The notes beneath the pieces are model-generated. The model worked only from the letters and a program-made list of their open reading frames with translations. It had not been told where the DNA came from and searched no databases. A stretch of 64,000 nucleotides of DNA from Paramoeba atlantica (Eukaryota > Discosea): assembly GCA_977017575.1 (NCBI GenBank), contig CDRNVI010000069.1:310001-374000 (forward strand). Reading direction: 5' to 3'. The position numbers and the translations under genes were made by a program. Below are positions 18,762-30,631 of the stretch, piece by piece (position 1 is the stretch's first letter; each line of letters starts with the position of its first letter).

Positions 18762-20321
18762 CAGGGGTGAAAACCTCGTGGTGGGGGGGGGTCTAAAATT
18801 CGTAAAAATTATCCAATTTTGGAAAGTAATAGCGCATTCGAGAGCTCTCACAGAGTTGTATGTTTTAGCACTATTTGCGGCCTGTGACTCAACATGAAAC
18901 GATGAGACAAAAAAAATCATGATTTTTTTTCTTGCCCAAATTTACTTTTTTTTCAGTTTTTAGCTGTTTTTCAGTCAATATTAGCACTATATGCCCCAGA
19001 AACGGATTCGTTCCCGAACCTCACGTAGTGTACTCAGCGACAGGTCCTATTCCTCCCCCGCACGGGTGATACCAAGTCACCGTATGCTTCTTGTCTCAGA
19101 TTATCTTGAGACAGGGTCCTATTCTCGGACAGCCCAAAACTTCGGCGTCCACGAAAATACAGTAAAACGTCTTGTGATACGCTATGAGAACACTGGAGAC
19201 ATGGAAAGCTCTCCTATTTCACGCCCATCTCCTGTCAGTACCCCTGCGCTGCACGAAGCAGCTATCCGCCTCATTGATGAGGGATACCGTGACCTCCCGT
19301 ACGGGATTGAGAACTGGTGTGCACTCCATAGAGTTGTGCTTTCTCTTGGATTTCAGTGTTCAAGAGCAACTTTGGTTAACGCCATGAAGAGCCATGGTAT
19401 GATCATGCGAACTTTAAAAAGAAAGCCCGCACTGACCGATGAACACAAGAGGAAACGAGTGCATTTTTGTTCTGAGATGCTCACTTGGTCAGATACCCAA
19501 CTGAGACAAATTGTTTTCTGCGATGAGAAGAAGTTCACTTGCGGTAGGGGACGAAACAAAATTACTTACCTTTGCCGGAAGACTGACCCCGCCAAGGAAC
19601 AGCAGGGAGAGCTAGAACCTTGGTATGGAGGGAACGGCGTCATGGTGTGGATGGGGGTCAGTTTAAATCATGGATTTCATCTACACATTTTTCCCTCCCA
19701 CGACCCTTCCGGCCGAAAAGTAACTGTAACAGGGGATGTTTTCAATGATGCCATGAAGAAGCGCAAAGGACTTTTAAATTATTTGAGGCGCCACCCATCT
19801 GGGGTCGTTGCAATGGATAATTGTCCTGTTCATAATTCTGCGCGAACAACCTTTCGCAACGAAGGTATTAATGTACTCTCTTGGCCTGCAAAATCCCCCG
19901 ATTTAAACATCATTGAAAACCTTTGGGGGACCATGGACAGGATCAAAAATGATCTTCGACCCAAGAATCGGGCTGAATTAGTATCGGCCATTGAGACAGC
20001 GTTCGAAAGATTACAATCAGAACGCAAGCAAGAATGTATTAACACGATGAGCAGTTTCCGCAAGCGTTGTCGCATCGTTATTGAGCGAAACGGGTCTTCC
20101 TGTGGGTATTAAGGGTAATTTTTGACCATTTTTTACAGTTTTTAAAATTTGCAAATCGTGTTTTTGACCCTTCCATCAAAGGGGGGCACCCCCCTAACCC
20201 CCGCAAACTGCCTATCTTAAAACATACAACTCTGCGAGAGCTCTCGAACGCGCTATTATTTTCCAAAATTGGACAAATTTTACGAATTTTAGACCCCCCC
20301 ACCATGGGATTTTCACCCCTG
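18762..20321 (+). mobile_element. Tc1/mariner-like transposon, looks complete
   Basis: CAGGGGTG at 18762 and CACCCCTG at 20321 are the ends of inverted repeats of about 110 bp sharing the TTCGAGAGCTCTCGAA-type core; TA flanks both sides. One open transposase frame inside. 1560 bp is normal for the superfamily. It sits in a Harbinger-like gene on the left and abuts repeat X on the right. Confidence 0.9.
18991..20112 (+). CDS. Tc1/mariner-like transposase
   Basis: 373 aa, uninterrupted. Basic N-terminus, then a helix-turn-helix region (SRTAQNFGVHENTVKRLVIR) that reads the inverted repeats, then the DDE core: IVFCDEKKF (first Asp), VVAMDNCPVHNSA (second Asp), SPDLNIIENLW (Glu). I count 32 residues between the second Asp and the Glu, against 34 in classical Tc1. 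It ends with SSCGY, shared with the element at 31854. All three catalytic residues are visible, so it may be active. It moves its element by cut-and-paste into TA sites. Confidence 0.92.
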   Translation: MPQKRIRSRTSRSVLSDRSYSSPARVIPSHRMLLVSDYLETGSYSRTAQNFGVHENTVKRLVIRYENTGDMESSPISRPSPVSTPALHEAAIRLIDEGYRDLPYGIENWCALHRVVLSLGFQCSRATLVNAMKSHGMIMRTLKRKPALTDEHKRKRVHFCSEMLTWSDTQLRQIVFCDEKKFTCGRGRNKITYLCRKTDPAKEQQGELEPWYGGNGVMVWMGVSLNHGFHLHIFPSHDPSGRKVTVTGDVFNDAMKKRKGLLNYLRRHPSGVVAMDNCPVHNSARTTFRNEGINVLSWPAKSPDLNIIENLWGTMDRIKNDLRPKNRAELVSAIETAFERLQSERKQECINTMSSFRKRCRIVIERNGSSCGY

Positions 20322-20339
20322 TATATATATATAAAAAGA

Positions 20340-21005
20340 AGCGGACAGGGTCCTGGGGTATGGAGGTTGTCCCTATAATTTTGGAAGGTTATGGATGTTA
20401 ATCGGTTAACAGGTCTTTATTCTCACGCCTTTTTTTTTCGGAAGCAAGGTTCCCCAATGTGAGGTAGAGATGAGTAAAGGTTTCCTTTGCTCTGCGGTTA
20501 GCGCCTTAATGTTTTTTAGCCGCGTCACTGTTGACACGGCCCTACGCATCACGCCTAGTTGCTCCACACTTCTAGGTACACAAGTTGGTCTAGGGCAGAG
20601 GTTAAAAGCGTAACCTGCGTAGCTCGTGTGAGCTTGTAAAGGGCGTGGCAGTGGACTGGTCATCTATTGCTATCGTTATCCTTTTGTGAGTTCTGGGATG
20701 GTATATGAAAAGTTATTTTACTATGTGATTGGGCATTTCTTTTGTTTATTTATATTGATTGTGTGACGTGTGTGTGGGCAGGTTGGCCGAGGGTTCCGGT
20801 GGGGGGAACCCCGTTAACAACGTGACGTATGATTATTGGTTTTATGCAGGCTTTCTTTTGAACGAGGTATAAGCGTGTGAATTCTATCTACTATACGTTC
20901 TTGGATTTCGGGACGATTTGGATGTGTGATTATATTAGTCATAGTTGTTTACTTATATTTGTTTGTTTACGTATATGTTTTCATGGAGCCCCTCGGCGTG
21001 GATTT
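20340..21005 (-). repeat. Dispersed repeat X, copy 1
   Basis: About 665 bp, matched in inverted orientation by 47069-47748 and partly by 26030-26240. One end reads GGAGCCCCTCGGCGTGGATTTC, the other AGAAGCGGAC. Both full copies keep an 85-aa frame (here 20663-20406, minus), starting MTSPLPRPLQAHTSYAGYAF and ending in KKxGVRIKxC, with very few differences. Its edge coincides with breaks in other elements at two copies, as expected of an inserted unit. Class unknown. Confidence 0.65.
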
Positions 21006-21006
21006 C

Positions 21007-23232
21007 AGACGTAAATCTTAAAGACAGTTGACTTCCTGTGCCTGGAGATGAGTTTGTTATTCCAAATCGATTTTAACTCGTGTATTTTAGTCTGTGCTGA
21101 CTTTATGCGTGATCGAATTTCAGGTCCCAGTGAGGCGTCTTCGTCAATAATAGTGCCTAGATAGGTGAACTGCTTTACTTGCTCTATTTTTACTCCGTGT
21201 AAAGTAAAGTCATCTGAGTAGTATTCTACCGCATTTTTTGGTTGGATGATTTGCAATTTGGTTTTAGACGTATTTATTGCTAAACCCCAATGTTCAAGTG
21301 TTTCAGCCAGCACGTTCGCTGATTGTTGCAGTTCTTTTAAGTCGTCGCTCCACTGGGCAATATCGTCCGCGTAAGACGATAGGCCAATAACGTCTTCACC
21401 TTGTACACGGTTTCCTCTGCATGAACGCCCGCTGGGCAATCTCCATCGAACTTTGACACCAGAATGTGCTTTTTGGGAGGCAGCTCTAATAATACAGTCC
21501 AGGACTCCGTTAAAGAGGATGCAGCTCAGCGCGCACCCTTGCTTCACACCCGTCAGAATATCAAATTTAGCACTTGTTGATCCATCTGTTGCCTTAACTG
21601 CTGCCGTAGTCCCGTCGTATAAAGCTTTTATCAGCTCTGCAAGGTGCCCACATACATGTATGTTCATTTTCCCTAGAACTTCCCACAAGACGATTCTAGG
21701 TATTCGGTCGTACGCTTTTGTGAGATCGATATAAAGTATATAAAGTGGTGTTCCTGTTCTATGTGCCTCCTCTGTAAGCCTCCGAAGTATAAAAATTGAG
21801 TCATCCGTGGACCGACTGGTTCTGAATCGATTTTGAGATTCCAGTAGCCGTCGGTCGATCCTTGGGGTAATTCTTGCGAGAAGAGCACTCGTTAGCACCT
21901 TAGTGGCGATATTGATGAGCGATATCGGTCTGTATGCATTTGGATCGTCAAGTTTTCCTGCTTTGATGCCCTTATAAACCCCCCACAGCGAAAAGTCACC
22001 CCCCTCTAACTTTTCAGCCAAGTGTCCGTTTGAGCTCATTTTTGTTGCATTTTGCTGTTCCCAACACAAAGACTTTGCGCGTTATAGCATGGAACCAAGG
22101 CTCTCAAATGCGTGCATCCGATAGATGGATTATCACTTCCTTCACATTTTTCAAGAGACCAATTTCTCACCCTTTAACAAAATAAATATTCCCCCCCCAT
22201 GAGAAATTCAGTTATTTTTGTCCGTTTTTGCTGATTTTTGTTGCGAACGAGAGATCTCGTTCTCCTAGCAAAGATCTTTGCCGCTATTTTTTAATATTGA
22301 CCCACTTGTGCCCCCTGGCCGCGGAGTGTTTGTTTTCTTAAATTAGTGTGGTATGACGATGCAAAAAAATAGAACCAAAAACAATTTTCTTTTTCAGTTT
22401 CTAAAATGATCTAAAAATGGCGGGAACGTGTAGATCTCAGAATTTTGAACGAGAAAATGATATCTTAACCCCCTTAGGCCCCTTCAAGCAAAAAGTAAAG
22501 GGTGACTTATTCGCTGTGGGGGGTTTATATGCAGGTAATCTGGGAATGTTTCCATGACTTGGGCATATCTACTTTTTCCCAGCAGAGGATGATGAAGTCC
22601 GCAAGGCGAGCAATAGTGGATTCACTTGCATATTTGAATAGTTCCGGTCGTAGGCCGTCTGGGCCTGGAGATTTAAGGTTCTTAAAGGCTTTGATATACC
22701 CGGACACCTCGTCGGCTGTCGGAGCGGCATTGTTTTCCCTTTCTTCCGATTGTCGTGTCGCGAGTGGTATCTCTGAGTGTTCAAAAGATTCAAGGTCATG
22801 TTTAACCATTGAAAGATCGAACTTAGTGCTGTTAGTTTTGTGGATCATTCGCAAGTGTTTTGCGTGTTCTTCAACAATTTCTCGTGGGTCTGAAATAGAC
22901 TTTTTATCTGAGTTCGAAAGTGGGCAGTTCCCGTAATTGGGAATCTCATTGAGGCGTGAAAGGCGTTTTAGCGTTAGGAACATATTATGTTGGAGCCCTC
23001 TCCTTGCTTCCCATTCTAGTCTTTCGGTCTCTTTTTTGAAGTGATCCTTTTTTGCTTCTCTGCAGGCTTTGTTGGCAATGTATCTCGCTTTCCTGGATAG
23101 TTCTTTGGCGTCATCCTTATCGGCAAGGCTCGCATCCCTGATCCGTTCAAAAGCATTTTTCTTATTCTGTACTGCGCTCAAAGCCGCTTCCGTTATATTC
23201 TGGAGCAAAATTTCGATTTCGATCAGAGAACG
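21007..23232 (-). mobile_element. APE-type LINE fragment (RT), split by a MITE
   Basis: Minus-strand non-LTR reverse transcriptase in two pieces separated by the 553-bp element at 21975-22527. Upstream piece (23232-22528): coiled N-terminal region and NLKSPGPDGLRPELFK, the RT-0 region. Downstream piece (21974-21007): AYRPISLINIATKVLTSALL, LYIDLTKAYDRIP (motif A Asp), GVKQGCALSCILFNG (motif B), LSSYADDIAQ (catalytic YADD). It is truncated at both ends: by a YR fragment at 23233 and by repeat X at 21006. No endonuclease remains in the window, so the clade is unsure. Confidence 0.85.
21975..22527. mobile_element. Non-autonomous Tc1/mariner-type element inside the LINE
   Basis: Ends TAAACCCCCCACAGCGAA at 21975 and its inverted copy at 22527, with TA duplicated at 21973-21974 and 22528-22529. 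553 bp, no transposase. Inner subterminal segments match both flanks of the transposase relic at 8310-9205 (CAAGTGTCCGTTTGAGCT; GCGGGAACGTG.AGATCTCA). It interrupts the RT frame cleanly. Confidence 0.85.
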
Positions 23233-24985
23233 GTGAATTGTATGAGCTAAACGTAATGCCGATGGGACATCGTTGTGCGCCTGAAATAATGCACACAATC
23301 ACCGCTACACTGGCAGGAGACCCGAAGTACTGCACAGAGCAGGGTGCATATTCCGACTCTTTTCAGGCAGATGTTTATGTCGATGGGTTGAGATTTGCTG
23401 GTACAATTGAACAAACCGAAAAATATAAGGATTTTGTGGATAAGCGCGCACAGGAAGTGGGTGTAACGTTCAAGGATATAGGCAAAGAACCGATGCAACA
23501 GTACGTTTTTAATGGAGTAGAATACTGCCACGAGGAAGGAAGAGTTAGAATGGGACCTAAAATCGTGAAGCGCATGCAAAACGATCGTTTTCGGAACACG
23601 ACTTATGGAAAATTGGAGTCAGCAGTTGGAAGGTTGGTTCACGCATCGTTGGTTCTGGGTGAGCCCATCGCGAATTATCATTTTACGTTAAAATTGGTTC
23701 GTCGGCGTATAAATGCACTCAACAACAATCCATCATTACTGGACAGGAGAGCGTATCTCCCCCCGTATGTAACGATAGAGTTAACCAGGTGGAAGCACAT
23801 ATTGATTTCCAACAGATTAATAACCCCTCCACCGCATCCTGACACAGTGCCACACCGCCACAGAATTTACACCGACGCATCGGGAACAGGTTGGGGAGCG
23901 ATTCTCTACTTAGATTTTGGTCCTATTCTTTGTGTGGGAGATAGGTGGGAAGATGATTTCGTGTACGAAGTAAACCGAGCGGAGACGAGGGCCGTTCGTC
24001 TTGCGTTCGAAAAATTAGCGCATCACTTTCGACGTGGAACCTGTATCGATTTATTTATCGATAACACTAGCATCCATCAAGAAGAAGTCTACGAAGTCGG
24101 ATGGGATCAGTATGGAGCTCACTGGGCTGTTGAATTTTTTAAGGAAGCAAGGAATTGCAATTCAACCCCATTATGTAGCATCGAAAGAAAACCCCGCTGA
24201 CCCATTGAGCCGGCAAAGAATTGCGAAAGGGGAAACAAGTGACTAGCGAAAGGGTGGTCTCCGCGTGGACACCCGTTCGCGATAGGGAGGGATGTATATC
24301 TCTCTGGGAGGTGAAAAGGATAGGTATAAAATATTTGATTATTTTGCGTACAAATAATGAAAGATGCATCACATTGGAAATTCAGCATACAGGTGGATAG
24401 TCGGTTGAAAAGATAATGAGAAATACATGTATTTTAAAATATTTTGAGATATTTCAATAGCAGATTAATATTAGGACTCGAGTAGTATGCACTTGTGAAA
24501 TTAATGTTTCTTTCCCGGAGAGCAATTCTAGAAGTTTACGAATAGAATTGTTCGAAGGGATTTATACGCCGATAAATGGCCGGCGGGCATTGTACGCTTG
24601 TATTTAAAATGATTTGAATATGCAGTTTAGTCCATACGATTATCGCTTTTATTTGAAGAAGTGTTTTTCTCCATACAAAACTTTTTGTCTCACCCACCAG
24701 CCCCCAAACCACTCCCCGCGTGGACACCCGTTCGCGATAGGGAGGGATGTATATCTCTCCGGGAGGTGAAAAGGATAGGTATAAAATATTTGATTCTTTT
24801 GCGTACAAATAATGAAAGATGCATCATATTGGAAATTCAGCATACAGGTGGATAGTAGGTTGAAAAGATAATGAGAAATACATGTATTTTAAAATATTTT
24901 GAGATATTTCAATAGCAGATTAATATTAGGACTCGAGTAGTATGTACTTGTGAAATTAATGTTTCTTTCCCGGAGAGCAATTCGA
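23233..24985 (+). mobile_element. 3' part of a YR (DIRS/VIPER-like) retroelement with split direct repeats
   Basis: Fossil, 5' part absent. The RT/RH region (23238-24246) reads MPMGHRCAPEIMHTITATL, then IYTDASGTGWGAILYLD (RNase H). It is followed by terminal repeats in the order B (24256-24526), A (24527-24712), B (24713-24985), the two B copies being nearly identical. A few breaks. The near-identity of the B copies suggests a fairly recent insertion. Confidence 0.85.
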
Positions 24986-26030
24986 ACGAGAAGGTGCAGC
25001 AAGGCCTACGGTGCAATATTTAGTTCCTTTCACAGTGGTGGAAACAGATGACGATGGTGATAAGCGACGACGATTTATTTCCTGGACACAATCCGACAAC
25101 GAACGTCTCTCGGATTATGAACCGAGTGTGCCGCTTTGGCATCCTGCAAAATACTTACATCGTGTGGCCGAAGAGGTAGGGGTGAAGCGAGATTTAGCCT
25201 CCGGATTTTATCAAATTGCTATTCCTCTTCAATTTCGCGCAAAAATTCGGTTTTTCTCCGATAGCGGAGTATTGTATGAAATGAAGGTGCTGCCCATGGG
25301 GCATAGGTGCGCCCCGGAAGTAATGCATTCGATTACGGCAGCGCTAGCGGGAGATGATTGATTGATTGATTGATTGATTAGCGCTAGCGGGAGATGCGGC
25401 ATATTATAAGCCAGGTGACGCTTACACAAAGGGTAAACTTGATGTTTACATAGATGGAGTCCGTTTTGCAGGGACATCTCCCGATGCTATACATTACGCG
25501 TCTTGGATTGATGGACGGGCACGTGCGGTAAATGCACTTTTTAAGGACAAGGGATGTCAGCCTGTTGCTGCGTACATTTTTAATGGTGTTCAGTACTATC
25601 ACAACACTCATCGGGTTTGCCTGGGCCCGAAGGTTGTGCGCAAGTTACAAAGAAATAAATTTATGAATCTCACTTTCGTGGAGCTTGAGGCGGCGGTGGG
25701 GCGCCTTATGTACGGCTCTGCGGTGCTTGGAGTAGTTATCCCGAAGTACCATTTCGTCATTAAGGTGGCGCAAAGACGGATTAACCTCTTAAATCGATTC
25801 CCCAGTATCGCAAATAAGGAAGTTGATTTGCCCATGAAAATTCGGGCAAAGCTGGGCGAATGGCGCAACGAATTGGTATACATTAGGCCTCGAGAGCCTT
25901 TGCCGCATCCGGACTTTGCACCGCACAAAAACAAGCTTTATACCGATGCGTCGGGGAAGGACGGGAGGCATATTGTATTTGGATACCGGCGAAGTATCCA
26001 TTGTAGGGGGGAGGTGGGGACTCAACTGGC
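24986..26030 (+). mobile_element. RT/RH fragment of another YR retroelement
   Basis: Fossil fragment starting mid-element directly at the outer end of the preceding YR copy: RRRFISWTQSDNERLSDYEP, KVLPMGHRCAPEVMHSITAA, later LYTDASGK (RNase H). A different subfamily from the other copies. Broken, at least two breaks. A (GATT)n stretch at 25358-25380 lies within it. Confidence 0.8.
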
Positions 26031-26240
26031 CACGTTAACAACGTGACATTGATTGTTTTTGTTCTATGCAGGCGTGCTTCCTTTTATCTGTGTTTGTGCG
26101 TGTGAATTATCTACGATATGTTTTGGTACAATTTGAGAGTAAGATTGGATTATTCATACTTGTTTATTTATATATGTTTGTTTATTCATATATGTTTTCA
26201 TGTATATGTTTCCAGGAGCCCCTCGGCGTGGATTTCTGAA
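26030..26240 (+). repeat. Partial, diverged copy of repeat X
   Basis: GTTAACAACGTGAC, a TTATGCAGGC-like block and the terminal GGAGCCCCTCGGCGTGGATTTC match 20815-21005. A weaker second copy of the terminal motif is at 26284-26308. Confidence 0.6.
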
Positions 26241-26400
26241 TACTTATTCTTGTTATATTACTTTGACATTTCATAGAAGGTTCAGTGAGCCCTCGCCGTG
26301 AATTTCTTACTCTGCCCCGGTTGTGACATGTAAACTTGAGTAAGTAATTTTGGTTTCGCTTATATCTGTAGAAAAAATACTCAATACTATTTCACATTAG

Positions 26401-27235
26401 TAACAATTTCTTTCACGTTATTTCACAGAAAATTTTTCTGTGGGTGGGTGCCGGCGGTACCCAGTCGTCAGTTTTATTTACCAAGTGAGTTTCTGTACCT
26501 TGTTGTAACAATTTCTTTCACGTTATTTCACAGAAAATTTTATGCCTCGTAAGTCATCTGCTGAAGTCGAAAGCGTTAACATTACACAGCGTCACGACGA
26601 CTCAACACAGGAGTTCCAAACCCCTGCCCCGGCTCACCGTGTAACCTTTGCGGAGCCTGAGTTTGTTGCTTCCCCTCAGGAAGCTCTTCACATTGAAGCA
26701 GATTTTAAGAAAATGTGTACAACTCTGGAACAAATCGCTTTGCAGGTAAATCGCATGGAACAAACGCACAACAACCTTGGCACTCTGGTTCGCGAAGAAG
26801 TCAAACGCGCCCTGCCACGAATGCTTAGCAATGTCAATGATACAGCAAACACCGAGCCAACTCAGAATGTTGAAGTATTGCCACCCCCTTATCGCTCACC
26901 AATGTCCGAAGATGAAGTCCATGATAAAGTTATTTCTATTTCCGCCATGCTAGAGGAGAATGAGCTAGAACTTGAAGTGACGTGGTACTTGCAACATTCG
27001 GCCCCGGAGACGGCTAGTACATGGCGCGGAAGCCCGAGAGTCAGTTGTGACGATGAAGGACAACCGATTCTGATAGTGAAGTACACGCGTGGAGAGTATC
27101 CTTTGCCAAAAGAAGGTGTTCGATATGTTCGCATAATGGTGGTAAACAAGGTTCCTCTTATGCCAGGTAAGATTGATTCGGATGAAAGCATCGAAGTACA
27201 AGAGCACGGAGGGAAGTCCTATCCTATCCTATCCT
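26401..27235 (+). mobile_element. 5' portion of a CRE-like LINE with an SL relic
   Basis: AGTTTCTGTACCTTGTTG, the SL exon end, lies at 26488-26505 and is joined to TAACAATTTCTTTCACG (26506 on) and then the ORF at 26542. The same 36 nt stand at 26401-26436 preceded by CATTAG, an acceptor. The 3' part of the LINE is missing because an Ingi-like LINE begins at 27241 on the other strand. Confidence 0.55.
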
Positions 27236-27240
27236 ATTAG
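26542..27240 (+). CDS. N-terminal part of a LINE ORF (beta-barrel-like region)
   Basis: 232 aa starting MPRKSSAEVESVNITQRHDD. A coiled-coil-like region (about 55-95) precedes a C-terminal segment LEVTWYLQ...ILIVKYTRGEYPLPKEG...YVRIMVV that follows the same pattern as the N-terminal regions of the CRE-like LINEs and YR ORF1 proteins here. The frame ends in a (TCCTA)n tract at 27217-27238 which belongs to the tail of the neighbouring LINE, so the protein is truncated. It could instead be a host gene; the SL junction and domain argue for a LINE. Confidence 0.5.
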   Translation: MPRKSSAEVESVNITQRHDDSTQEFQTPAPAHRVTFAEPEFVASPQEALHIEADFKKMCTTLEQIALQVNRMEQTHNNLGTLVREEVKRALPRMLSNVNDTANTEPTQNVEVLPPPYRSPMSEDEVHDKVISISAMLEENELELEVTWYLQHSAPETASTWRGSPRVSCDDEGQPILIVKYTRGEYPLPKEGVRYVRIMVVNKVPLMPGKIDSDESIEVQEHGGKSYPILSY

Positions 27241-27264
27241 GCTGACTTGCGTCGGCTGAAAGTA

Positions 27265-29884
27265 CTACTGCTTCGTTTTTCGTGAAAACAATTTTCTCTT
27301 AGGTGAGTCTTCTACCTTGCGACCCACAATCTTGTGTAACTCCCTTGACCCTTTACGCTCTTCTCTCGCTTCCTTAACACATTCCGCTTCCTGGAGTGAT
27401 TTTCGGTCTTTTGATGACCCTGTTCCGGTAGATGGTAAAAGCGAGGAACCCTTTTTGGGTGCACGTTCCTCTGCAGAAGTAGTGTATCCTCGTTTGTTAG
27501 ATGCAATGGGTATTGTGCCGTCGTTTGCCGGGGTCTTTCGTGTCGGGCGAACGGAAAGACGCAAGTTTTTAGATTCACGTCGTTGAGAGTCTCGAGCACT
27601 CAATGTCTTCATCCTCTTTGTCAACTGGGAAGAAAGAGGTTTCCGTGAAGCAGCGAGAGCCAAAGCGTCAGCCTTGTCATTGTACGCATTTCCGTTGTGG
27701 GCCTTCACCTTACAAACGTAGATTTCAATATTATTGCTTTGAAGAATACGAATCTTTCGATCTAAAAATTCAAGAAGCTCACCATTCGCCACCTTCTTGT
27801 ATCCTACTACTCGTTGCCGCATCCTTACGTGATGGAAAAAATTCCACACGTAAAAGGAATCAGTGTGCACCAACACAACTTCGGATCCCTCAGGTATTCT
27901 TTCAAGTGCCTCTTTGAAGGATTCTGCCTCAGCTTGTTCTGCTGAGTCAACGTCCAGCCTCAAAGAAGCATAATCATCATTCACCCACTTGCGCCTGATC
28001 ACGATTCCCGCCCCCCCTCTGCATTCATTTGTCGCCTTGATATAGCGTACCGAACCATCGATGTACATGTGAACTTCCTTTTCCCGAACTAGAAAAATTT
28101 CTGAGTTTTCTTCTACAAATTGCAACTCACTAATTGATTCGTGTTTCAGAGCATGGTTATACTTACTCTTCCATCGCGAAGAGGTGATCCTCTCATAGTC
28201 GACCAACGGTTCCAGAGAAAGCCTGAGAGAGTCACATAACTTTTGCCGGTGTTGTCGGTCTTGAGAAAAAACGAGGGCTTCTTCAACCGTTATCCCGAGA
28301 TCATGAAAACATTCCTCGCTAGGAGACATTTGCCTAGCGTTCTCTCTACTTTTCCACTGAAGCAATTCTCGAAACACTGTTGAGTGACGAATCATGTGAC
28401 CCACCACCTTTGCCCTGCTTACACGATGGATGGTGTTGAAGCGAGGTGTTCCACGATAGAGAGATTCTAGGGGATAACAATGACCGAATTCGTCTAGTTT
28501 GACATGATTGCAGGCAAATCGTCTCATCATGTTGATTTCAACCTCAGTTTTCCTGACCATAGCATTCGAGATTGGTAGAGATGAAATTCCAAAAGTAAGA
28601 ACAGGATATACCAAACAATCGAACAGGCGGAGCTTAGTGGAGGCGTCAAGGGGTGAGTTCCAAATTCCTTTGAGACGTCGAAAAGCGGCCCAGGTCAATG
28701 CCAATCTATCCTTAACTGGGGAGGAGGCACCGGTTTCTTGAAGCTGCCCCAGATACCTGTATTTGTCAACATATGGAATTTTGCCCAGGTAGGCCGTTCT
28801 GAGCTCCTTTTGTCCACCTGGAACTCTACCAAACCCCATCCATGCTGTTTTCGTCTTGCCTATGGCGATTTGCAAATTCGCTCTTTGAGACTCCTGAGCC
28901 GTGAGGTCAATCATGCGGGAGATCTCACCTTTAGTTGATGCCAATAGAGCGATATCATCAGCATAGTTGATGTCTTGTAGCCGTACCTCTTGTAACCCTC
29001 TGCTCTTTGTCCCTTGGCTCCTAAGAAGAACCCCAAAGGGCCTGCCGTCCAATGCTCGGTGTAGAATGCGGTCAACGACAAGAATGAAGAGATAAGGTGC
29101 CAAAACGTCCCCTTGAAGAATACCAGTTGTGATTTGAAATGAAGTCGTATTTCCATAGGGGGTCCGAACAACACCATGAAGACCTCTGTATATAGACATT
29201 ATGGTTCGCAGCATTGCAGGGCCAACGTGGAAAGCCTGAAGCGCAGCCTTGATAGCCTGAAAAGAGACAGAGGGAAATGCTTTCGCAAAGTCCAGAAAAG
29301 CGACCACCAACCCAGACTTGTCTCGACATGCCCTGGTCTTCACCTCGTTAAGGAGTATTTGCGCGCCGGATGTAGAGCGTTCTGGGCGAAACCCATACTG
29401 ACTGTCCCGCAGAATTGGTTCTATGGTCGGTCGAATTCGTTGCAATATCATGCAGTTCATCAACTTAACGATGCTATTAACTAAGCATATTGGGCGCCAA
29501 TTTGCTATTTGAGATAAGTCGCCCTTCTTCGGGATAGGGACTTGAACTACAGTCTTCCAGCATTCAGGGGCAACCCCCGTAGCTCGAACCTCATTAATAA
29601 TATCAAGCATCGCTAGCTTAAGTCCACTATGCTCCGAAATAATGCTTATCACTTCAGCCGGTATTGCATCAATTCCTGGAGCTTTATTTCGTGCAAGTTT
29701 AGAAATTCCATGAATAAGCTCCTCTTCCGTAAATGCTCCATCTTGTATTGGAGTTGATGGTTTAACAACATCGTCGAACTGAATTTCAGAATCCCCTAAG
29801 TCATTGCTACCCATCCTAGAGAAGAAATCTCGGACTACATTCAGAGTCTCTTTGGTAGATGAAGTGTCAATGCAAAGCTTTGTC
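27265..29884 (-). CDS. Ingi-like LINE: reverse transcriptase and RNase H part
   Basis: Open from the YR insertion edge to the stop; the internal Met at 29814 gives 849 aa. RT motifs: ARNKAPGIDAIPAEV, NWRPICLVNSIVKLMNCMI, YGFRPERSTSGAQIL, VVAFLDFAKAFPSVS (motif A Asp), TGILQGDVLAPYLFI, LQDINYADDIALLAS (catalytic YADD). RNase H follows: HMYIDGSVR (Asp), ESFKEALERIPEG (Glu), VLVHTDSFYVWNF (Asp) and CKVKAHNGNAYNDKADALA (His, Asp). The C-terminus is basic with AxRxxRKTPAND-like tracts. It primes and copies the LINE RNA at the target. Upstream parts lie beyond the YR insertion at 36244. Confidence 0.9.
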
Positions 29885-30631
29885 CTAGAATTGCCCTCCG
29901 GGTGAGCCCCTGCACAACATAAAGAAATTATAAAATATATTGTACGAAAAGGTGAACTTCAGTCTACATAATGTATATTGATAATTTGTTTTAACGGTAT
30001 CCTATGTACATCTCTGCACTCTTTTATTTTACAATTGAATTTGAAACTATCCGTAGAAACCAATTTGAACAAACTAATAATACTATAACATTCACTCACC
30101 GAGAGATGCATTGTCTCTCCCTGTCGCGAACGGGTGTCCACGCGGGGAGTGGTTTGGGGGTTGGTGGGCGGGACAAAATTTTCGTACGGATATAATCTTC
30201 TATCCTTTACCAAAGTATAAATAATTGATGTACGATTAAACTCTGACAATTTAACTAAGTAAAAATCATAATATGAGAATATCATGTGCCCCGTGGGGCC
30301 ACCCCCCCACCCTACAGGAAACTCGATATCCTTCGAACAATTCTATTCGTAGACTTCTAGAATTGCCCTCCGGGTGAGCCCCTGCACAACATAAAGAAAC
30401 TATAAAATATATTGTACGAAAAGGTGAACTTCAGTCTACATAATGTATATTGATAATTTGTTTTAACGGTATCCTATGTACATCTCTGCACTCTTTTATT
30501 TTACAATTGAATTTAAAACTATCCGTAGAAACCAATTTGAACAAACTAATAATACTATAACATTCACTCACCGAGAGATGCATTGTCTCTCCCTGTCGCG
30601 AACGGGTGTCCACGCGGGGACCACCCTTTCG

